From positions 62,001-126,000 of the forward strand of contig VCAZ01000137.1 in NCBI GenBank assembly GCA_005784505.1: a stretch of 64,000 nt of DNA, read 5' to 3'. A program made the translations under genes and the position numbers. The notes beneath the pieces were generated by a model. The model did not search any database and had not been told where the DNA came from. It worked only from the letters and a program-made list of their open reading frames with translations. Source of the DNA: Bagarius yarrelli (lineage: Eukaryota > Chordata > Actinopteri > Siluriformes > Sisoridae). Below, one piece after another: positions 28,777 to 37,700 of the stretch (position 1 is the stretch's first letter; each line of letters begins with the position of its first letter).

Positions 28777-31700
28777 ACTTCTATGGGCAAATCAGAATCA
28801 CCAATCAATTGTTTTTGCACTGTGGGAGAAAATCGGAGTAGCCGGACTAAACACACACACACCTGAAGCCCTTGGTCCCAGGATCCCTGATTGTTTTCCG
28901 TTTGGAAATTCTGCCATTTTATTTATATCATTAATTCTGATTACACAATTTCTTCGCTAGGCTATACTTTATATAAACAACTGCAATTACAACAGCCTGC
29001 AAAATTATGTAGTTCTGCTATTGATATGCAGTTCAATTAAGCTTTAGGTTTTGACTAAGCAAACACATTCTTAGGTTTCAACAGTATAGAAGAGAATCTA
29101 TCCCATTTTTATCCCAAGTCTTCCGCAGACTAAAACAGGTTTGCTTTTATCATGTTCCTGTATAGAAATTTATCTATTTTGTTTTCATACATAAAAAGTT
29201 TTCTTTATTTGCCTCTGAAGGGGGCAGTGGTGGCTCAAATGGGTAAGGTGCTGAGTTGCTGATTTGAAGACCAGAAACACCTGGGCTCAAGACCCACCAC
29301 CGGCAAGCCAACCACCGTTGAGCCTTGAGCAAGACCCTCCAGGGGCGCTGTATCATAGCTGACCCCACGCTCTGACCCCAACTTACTAAGATGGGATATG
29401 CAAAAAATGTATTTCATTGGCTCTGTACACGTACCTTACACAATGACAGTGAAGTTGAATAATTAATTAATGAACTGTTTTGCAGTTCCAATAAATGTAG
29501 TTCCGGGGGCCAAAACATTTCATTTTCCCACATTTTTGTTGGATCTGTGAATGCTTTGAATTTGGGTTTTTAAATGTAGCTTTTCTTTCTTCTTGACACT
29601 TTTCTATCTGCATCTATCTGAAATTTGGATTTGCCCAGTTTGTCTTGTGCCTTTAAATTTTGGATGCAAACCCCTTTTATTTAAAGGTATGAATGTGTAA
29701 TATTCCTTCCACTTATTAATGATAAATGTAATGGGATGCTGCGGAGCTTGTTTTGGTAGCTCCTCAGACATTATGATAGTTTGTTTAGGTAAGGTCTTTA
29801 AAAAATTGCATATACCTTTTGGATCACAATTTAATTGCACATAGTTCACTTCATTCAACATATCATGTCTCCAACAACTCATGGAAACTGAATGCATCAA
29901 AACCGATTAAGGAGTTTGATGGCAACTGTAAAGACTCCACTGAGGCGAGACATTTTAGAACCCAAGGTGCAGTTTATTCACAACGTAAGTAAAAGGAAAC
30001 ACTTTCCAAAAAACAACAAACATTAACTTGACTAGACTTGATAATACTAGACATAAAAACTGACAAACTGACTAGGCACAGTAGACACAACTTACTGCAA
30101 TGGTACACAAACAATAACCCACCAAGACACAAGGCGACAGGGGGGCTATATATCCACACAAGACTAACAGGGAACACATTAACTAGACAAAAGACACCTG
30201 AACACTATAAGGAACACATGACACAAGGACAGGGGGATCACATGAGAGGAAACAGGACCAATAGTAAACAAAAAGCAAGGACAGAACACGAGGAACCTAA
30301 AACATGGCCGTAAACATAAACATGAACTATATAGAACATAAATAAAATATAAACATTACATTTGCGGCATTTGGCAGATGGTCTTATCCAGAGCGACTTA
30401 CATTTATCTCAATTATACAATTGAGCAATTAGTGGTTAAGGGCCTTGCTCAGGGGCTCAGCAGTGGCAATTTGGTGGTGCTGGGAATCTAACACCAACCT
30501 TCCAATTAGCAGTCCAACACCTTAACCACTGCGTTACCTCTTCTCCCATAAAACATAAGCAAATAAAACATGAAAAAAAGAATAAACATAACTATATAAA
30601 ACATGATAAACATTAAACATAAAACTGGCAACAAAACAAGAAACAGTTGCAGTTATTTATGCAATTAGAACTATACTTTTATTTGTACATTTTATTTCAT
30701 TTTTAACCTGATTTCCCCTCACACCTCAGTTTGGTAGGTATTCCATCTGTACATGTGGGTTCAGTCCTTGTCTGTTGGTTTATCAGTGAAATTCAGCAGT
30801 GGTGTTAAAGACTTATACATGAGTATTTCTTATTCTATGGTTTTAACTGAAGCTGTCTGTTTGGCTGAAAGTAGGCCATTTGAACACCTCCACTAAGTTG
30901 TAGAGTTAATATATAAACCCAGCCTTTCTGGAGCCCTGCCTCTTGTAAGGCAATTATTTATAATGTAAGATGTTATATTCTGGTTGCTTCCTGTCCTCTT
31001 TTCAAAAGACTGATAATACTTCACACTGTAACATGTAGAGGTGGAACCAGTCCATGACACCAGCTGGTATGGTTTGAACAAAGATATGTGGGATATGTGA
31101 TACAGTGCAGAGTGTTCCAGCCAAAGTCATTAGGATGATTTGTCTCAATATGTGGAATAGACTTACATAGCTTATGGCATGGAATTCATAGCTATAAATC
31201 TTTGTTGGACAGCCAGGCTCAATGGCTGAGTTGACATTTGGGATGCAGGCATCTCCTTAAGCCAGCCTAAATTCACTGGGCTCTAATGGCTCTCTGTATC
31301 CTTAGGTGAGCAATCTTGGCACTGTAGAGCATTTAACTCACTTTCTTTACATAGGTGGTTGGTAGCCAAGCATGGAAAATGAGAGAAAGTGGGTGAGTTC
31401 TGTCAATGAATGAGTAAGAAAGTTCTGGGCATAGTGCAGTATAAACTAAGTTACTGTTTGAGCTTTCCACTTGTCCACTGGCATGTCATTGATAACCTTA
31501 GGTGGGGCTATCATTGATATCCAGCGTCTTAAGAAAGTACTTCCAGTCTGGAAGTGAAGTGGGGCTCCGGTCTACACAATGTTTGCTGGTATCCCAAATT
31601 TATAAAAAACCTGGTAAAACAGGGTCATAGCTGTTTGATGGGTCCTTCAGTAGAATTAAGTGTCAAAATTTTGTGAACTAATCAATAATAGCCATGAGGG

Positions 31701-34700
31701 TAGTAAATTGAGTAAGTCTGTAATGAAGTCTATGAATGAGTGGGACCAGGGTCCAATTTTGTACATTTAGAGCATGATTTGAGAAAACTCTTGATTCACA
31801 CTTGCCGCCAGTCTCCTAGTTCCTCACAAGGATTATGGCTTTATGGAAGCCAGAGTGTCTGAATTCATTGCATGAGGCTTGATTCAAGAGTGTGGGATTT
31901 ATAGTAGGAATTTTGGTGAAATTATAGCAAACATACTGGTGGAGGTGGGGCTGCTTGATGATGTTGCTACAATTTTTTCATGATTCCTATTAAATAGGTG
32001 TTACTATGACCGAAGAGGGTTGTATTGTATCCTGGTGGTTAAGTGTATGGGGTGGGTTGTAATGTCGGGAAAGCATGTCTGCCTTACTATTGATGCTTTT
32101 TAATCAGTACAGGACTGTGACGTTAAAGCACCTGCTTTGGTTTAAGATGTTTATCACTCATGATGTACTCCATGATGAGTCCTATAGTCCATGATACTTG
32201 AAACAGGTGAGACAGGTGAATGGTCCCTTTCAGCAAATCTCCCCATCTCTCCAGGGCTGCCTTAATGGTGTTTTCTTATTGTTTACATCATAGCTTATTT
32301 CTTCTAAGTTCTAAGGGAGAAAATGCACTAGGGTAGAGTTTGACTGTTGTCTCATGTCTCTTTCAGAGGACTTGCCTATACTTGACTGTGACTGAATCTA
32401 GGCAGTGATACTTTTTCCACAAAAAAAAATCCAGGTGCTGCTGGTAATGTAGATGTGCGAATGAAGCCCAAGGCTAATGCTTCCTCTATAAAGTTCTACA
32501 TAGCTTGAGTTTCAGGTGTAGAAAATGGTTAGACTATACCTCTGGGAGAAACCTAATCGAGCAGATGTTCTATTGCACAGTCCCAGGCTTGGTGTGGAAC
32601 CAATTGAGAGGCCTTGGATTTTGCTAAGGATTTTTAGCATACTTCTCCAAAACCCTGTGTGGGGTTTGGACTTAAGGTCTTTCAATACTGGTGGAGAGAC
32701 AGGGTAAAGTAATGTGTCATGAATACAGTGTGCTAAACAGTAAAGAGACCAACTGATCAAATCTTCTTCTGTCCAAGAGATTTTTGGGTCATCAAAAGTT
32801 AGTCAAGCAAGGTTTAAAATCAGCTGATTCTTAGGTAAGTAGATAACAAATGCAGGGAAACAGAGTCGGTTTTGTAGACAATGCTGTATTTCCTCTGGTG
32901 GTTCCTTGGCAAACAAGGCAAAGGTGCTAGGAACTGTTTCAGAGTGAGAGTTGCATTAGATTGTCCATCCGTACAGCCATATTGTCAGTGTGATTGAACT
33001 ATCCTGTCAGTTCAACATGTTTGATTGAGTCTTCCTTGAAAAATCATACACCGACTGGTTTTCCTGACAAAGCTGTATTAGCTGAACCAACATGTCCTGG
33101 CCACCTGTAGGATACCCAAATACCTCCTGAATTTGTCACAAAATAATTTTAGTAAGTAGCAACCTGCAAATCCACATCCCAGACAGCCGAGGCCCAAGTT
33201 AGTGTCTTGCCCATAAGTAGACAGTGCCTTGAATTAATTGAAAAATCATTGAAACTTAATTTTAGTAAACCATCAAACTTTTAGGTAGTGTGAAGTTGAC
33301 CATCGTGGCCATGCATGGGGAGCTCGAAGCTGTCATGTTAACTGCTTTTTAGCTGCCTTTAGGTTAGCAAGCTATGTTTGGATAGCCTCAGCATGATAGA
33401 CAATGGCAGCTTGGAGCTGTGACGTGTCCCCTGGATTCTGATCAGGTGAATCAGATGAATAATTCATGGAAATTAGCAATAGTGTAGTTTGTTAGCAGGC
33501 TGTAAGTCAAGCATAGATTAGTCCAAAGCAAAGCAAAACATAATCCAAATGTATAATTAAGAACTAGGGTTAGAGACATAACTATAAATCAAACTATCTG
33601 AAATAGAATAATCGCTTAGTGAACCAGACAGGCTGATACATCATGCTGTGTGTAGCATTGTGTTAGCTTAAAAAGTGAATTTGAGCTATGGCTAGATACG
33701 AAACTATGGCAACAAACAGCACAGTAACATCAACAATAAAACATAGGGGTTTAAATACATGACTAATTAGGACAGAACCAGTTACAAGACAAAAGTCCCA
33801 TCTGAAATTACATACTGCTCAAGTAGGTACTACATTTCAGTATGTGCATACATCCTGCCTGTTAGACAAGAATAAAATTTAAAAAGCATTTCTGTATTCC
33901 ACCATGGGTCGTCCCTCCTGGGCTTCATGGGATAGTAAAGTGTACATCGTATGCATACCGTATCAAAATCCAGGCGGGAGTAGTAGATTATCTATTTTGC
34001 ATACTAAGAATTAGGACATACTGCTCACCTCGCATACTCAGTTTTGCCTACTATATAGTAGTGAAGTATGCGATTTCATACGGGGCCACAGGCTTTGTCT
34101 TTGGGTAGTATGAATGAAATTTGGACGTACTACATCCGCCATGTTAATATTGACGCATAACATATGACCTCAAAGCAGAGCAAGTTTTTTAAATTTAAAG
34201 CTACTCAAGAATTCGGACATACTACTCACCACGTACACTCGGTTTTGCATACTATACAGTATGAAAGTTTGCGATTTTGGATGTGGCCACACTTGAGGGT
34301 AGAAAAGGGTATGTTTATATTACTTATATTATATTATTTATATTACTGATAAAATGTGGGTTTTTTTTTTTACCTTTCTTGTTAAAGTAATTCCGTGTGC
34401 AATAATAAGCAGAGGTAAAGTTTTCTGACATGAAATGTTTTGTGACAGATGAGTTTGTTGTTTGCAATTTCTTTGTACAATTTACAATTCTAATATAGGA
34501 AAAATCTCGGAGTCGGTATAGAGTCTGATTCTAATAGAATAAATTAACTAGTGTGTTATTAATATTAGATTTTTATGTGGTTATTTAGCCTTGTTAATTT
34601 AACCCAAATCTTACTAACAAATAATGCTAATTACTTTATAGCAGGTTTAAATTACTTACTTACTTAACAATGTTATTATCCATATGGGATATTATACTAC

Positions 34701-37700
34701 AGAGATGTTTAGTTACATTTATGTTTGTTATATATGCAGACGATCTACTTAATTTACCATTGGTAGTCTGGTATGTAATTACACTCTCCTTAAACCAAAA
34801 ATGGTAGGGATTTTAGAGCTTCTGGTATGTGGTTTTAGTCGTTACATTTTTATTGTGATATTAACATAGAGAAAATGGCAGGCAGGAAGTAGTAAAGTCT
34901 GCACAAGTTTAGTGTCTAGTGTCAGTGTGCTATGAAAGGGAGATCTGCTGTAAACAGTTTGTATATCAGTGGAACATACAGTTTCAGAAATTAAGTCCAC
35001 AAATGCTGTTTAAGGCCATATTCGATGTGTGGCGAATCAGACGGCTGATATTATGAGTGTTTCTACTTTTGAAGCATGCACATATGATACTGTATAATGT
35101 ATCAGACTGCATGCACATCGATCACACTGCTGAGAGGTCCAGATCGCCTCCTTATGTCTGTGTGGTGTTAGCGTTGCCTCTTTTGTGTGGCCGTTCCTCA
35201 GGTTATGGGCTGGCGCAGGAGGAACTGCTGTCTCCAGCCTCAGCGCAGTACAGCCTGCCCTCTCCGCTCGGCCCCGAGCCCTACTGGCAGGAGGTGTCGA
35301 GTTTGGACTGTGCGCCAATTGCCACCACTGAGGAGGACACCATGATGGAGATGTCAGACGTACAGGTGTGGCCAGCAGGCATCAGCCCGTCCCTGGTGAC
35401 GGTGGAAGACTCGTCTGTAGAGGGCAGCAGCCGAGCGGATGACTCAGAGCCTAACACTCTCAGTCTGCCCTGTAGCAGCAGCCTGGGGCGACCCAGCAGT
35501 GGTGCTAGTGGGGCCAGTGGCTCCATCATGGAGCTAGAGGAAGAGGAGGAGGAGGAGGAGGTGGATGAAGAGGACATGCCACTTGAACTGGATATAGAAA
35601 GGGGCCATGCCAGTGGCGCCATCCCTAAAGCCAACCACAATGGGCAAGCTGGAGGTCAGAGGTCAGAGAGCAGGAGAGTGGAGGTGGTGGCGGGCAGCAG
35701 CATGGCAGGAGGGGCTAAAGTCGGTGGAGGAATAGGAGGTGGAGGAATTGGATTAGGTACAAGCTTAGGGGAAAAGTTTTCTGTTCTTACAGGGCAACAG
35801 ATCTACGCCCAGCTGCGTGAGAAAACCGGCCTCACCAGAGCCCTCGAACACAACGGAGAAAAGTAAGAGACACACCACAAACTGCAAACATGTTTAACAG
35901 ACACTGGAACTGCATGGTTTTTAACCATTTACTGTCATGGGATGTTTTTAGTGTGCACAATAACACAAAACCACAATAAAGCATTTACATTCAAGCCATT
36001 TGGTGGCCTTTTTTATCCAGAGTGACTTACACTGAGCTCATTTATACTAAACTAAACTGTTGTGGGTTAATGGCCTTGCTCAGGGGCCCAACAATGGTTG
36101 CCTGGCGGGGCTGGGATTTAAACCCACAATCTTGGAGTCATCAGTCCTTAACCACTGTGCTACCACTTCCCCTATATATAAATGTCAATGACTTCCTTCT
36201 TCGTACTTGAAGATTCTATATAAACTTAGACACCCCCAGTCAAGTGACCCCCATATATATTTAATACATGAATATTCACTATCTCACTTGTGTGTGTTGT
36301 GTTTTAGGTTAATTAGTGGTGCATTTCAGCCCTTTCTTCAGGAGAAGGCAGTGGAGAGTGTGTTAGAACAGACTCAGGCCTGTGTGGCCCAGGAAGCTTT
36401 GCTTACTCCGGTACGTGACACAGGCCAGATGGAGCTTCTACATGGAAGATTTATGGGCACTCAACCCTTTGAGAGAGGACTTGGCTTCCCTCATCAGGAT
36501 ACACACAAGGCACAGGTACTGTCCATCGTTTCCGAGGGCCTGTCTACGTTTCCATAAAACCTTGTAATTTTTGCTCACTAATATGAAAAGTGAGACGTCT
36601 TTGTTCTTCTCGGTAGAGAGATGAGCCAGTCGATTTCACCAGTGAGCGTCTGAGTGAGGAGCAGTTCACTGATGAACACGGAAATGTCATCACCAAGGTG
36701 GGTGTCTTAGAAAGTTCTGTAGACACACTGTAGACACACTTCTTTTGACATTAAAGCAAAGATTTTACACTCTGCTACGATAAATTCATGATTCATACAT
36801 TTAACAAGAAAAACTTGCAAAATATAAAGCTGAAATGGTTCATAGTGCCATTTTTTTTTACCTCATTTCAGAATTTTCATTAGACCTATAAGGTACTGAC
36901 CTCATTCATTCTGTTAAATTATTTTGGAAAATAGTTTCATAGTAAATAGTGTTTATTTACAGTTTTATTAAAAAAAGAAAATTCAACATAAGAACCTTTT
37001 TATTTTTTAATTTCAACACTAAGTCTAAAAGTATTCTAAGTGACATTTTTCTGGAGATTTCTAAAAGAAATATTCAAAAGGAAAAAACAACTTATTGTAT
37101 ATTCCTGAAAAAACGTATTTAACCCTTATAGAACAAAGCAGAAAGTCAACCCTTATAGAGATAAAGTTGTGTGCTGGAATAACAACAGTTTCAGTCTGTT
37201 CTGGTAGATTCCTGCATGCAGTTTGGCAATGATTTCTCCTGGCAGGTTTGCTCTTTAGTTCTTCAGATTGATTTGGACTGCAGTAAAACTATTTTTAAAA
37301 AAATAAATAAAAGAATTTTAATTCACATGATCATATATTTTATTTACAATAGAACATCTATAACATAACAAATGTTTAAACAGAGAAATTTAACACTTCA
37401 AATTTGTTGCCTACACCCTACATTTGTTGGACAGCAAAGTGCTGAAAAAGGAATATTTTTTAGATTTAGCTGAAAGAACATTAAGCAACTGATTAAGTAA
37501 ATCAAGGGATGTGTTTAGAGAGGCAGAGTCTCTCAGCAGTAAAGATGGGCAGATGCTCTCCAATCGATCCAAACCAAAGAGTGCGTAAAAAGTTTGTTAG
37601 GCTGGGGAAGCATGTTCTGGACACCCGGATCATAAGCACTGAATCTCCCTAAGGCTGCGTCTCCCTGTACACCAACATCTGCACATCTGGTCACCAGTCT

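Larger units (their letters stand above)
29590..33520 (-). mobile_element. decayed Ty3/gypsy-like retrotransposon remnant
   Basis: Broken minus-strand coding reminiscent of a fish Ty3/gypsy polyprotein. The clearest piece is an RNase H end around 32050-32330, where the reading is SKADMLSR with an upstream EEW segment. Gag-like debris follows near 32900-33300 and LTR-like sequence at 29930-30340. It has many stops and frameshifts and no intact domain, and is interrupted by a SINE at 30356. Boundaries are approximate. Confidence 0.5.

Noticed and set aside
35281..35640. 119-aa Ser-rich frame on the minus strand
   Set aside because: Antisense shadow of the ank1 acidic exon (poly-Glu read as poly-Ser).
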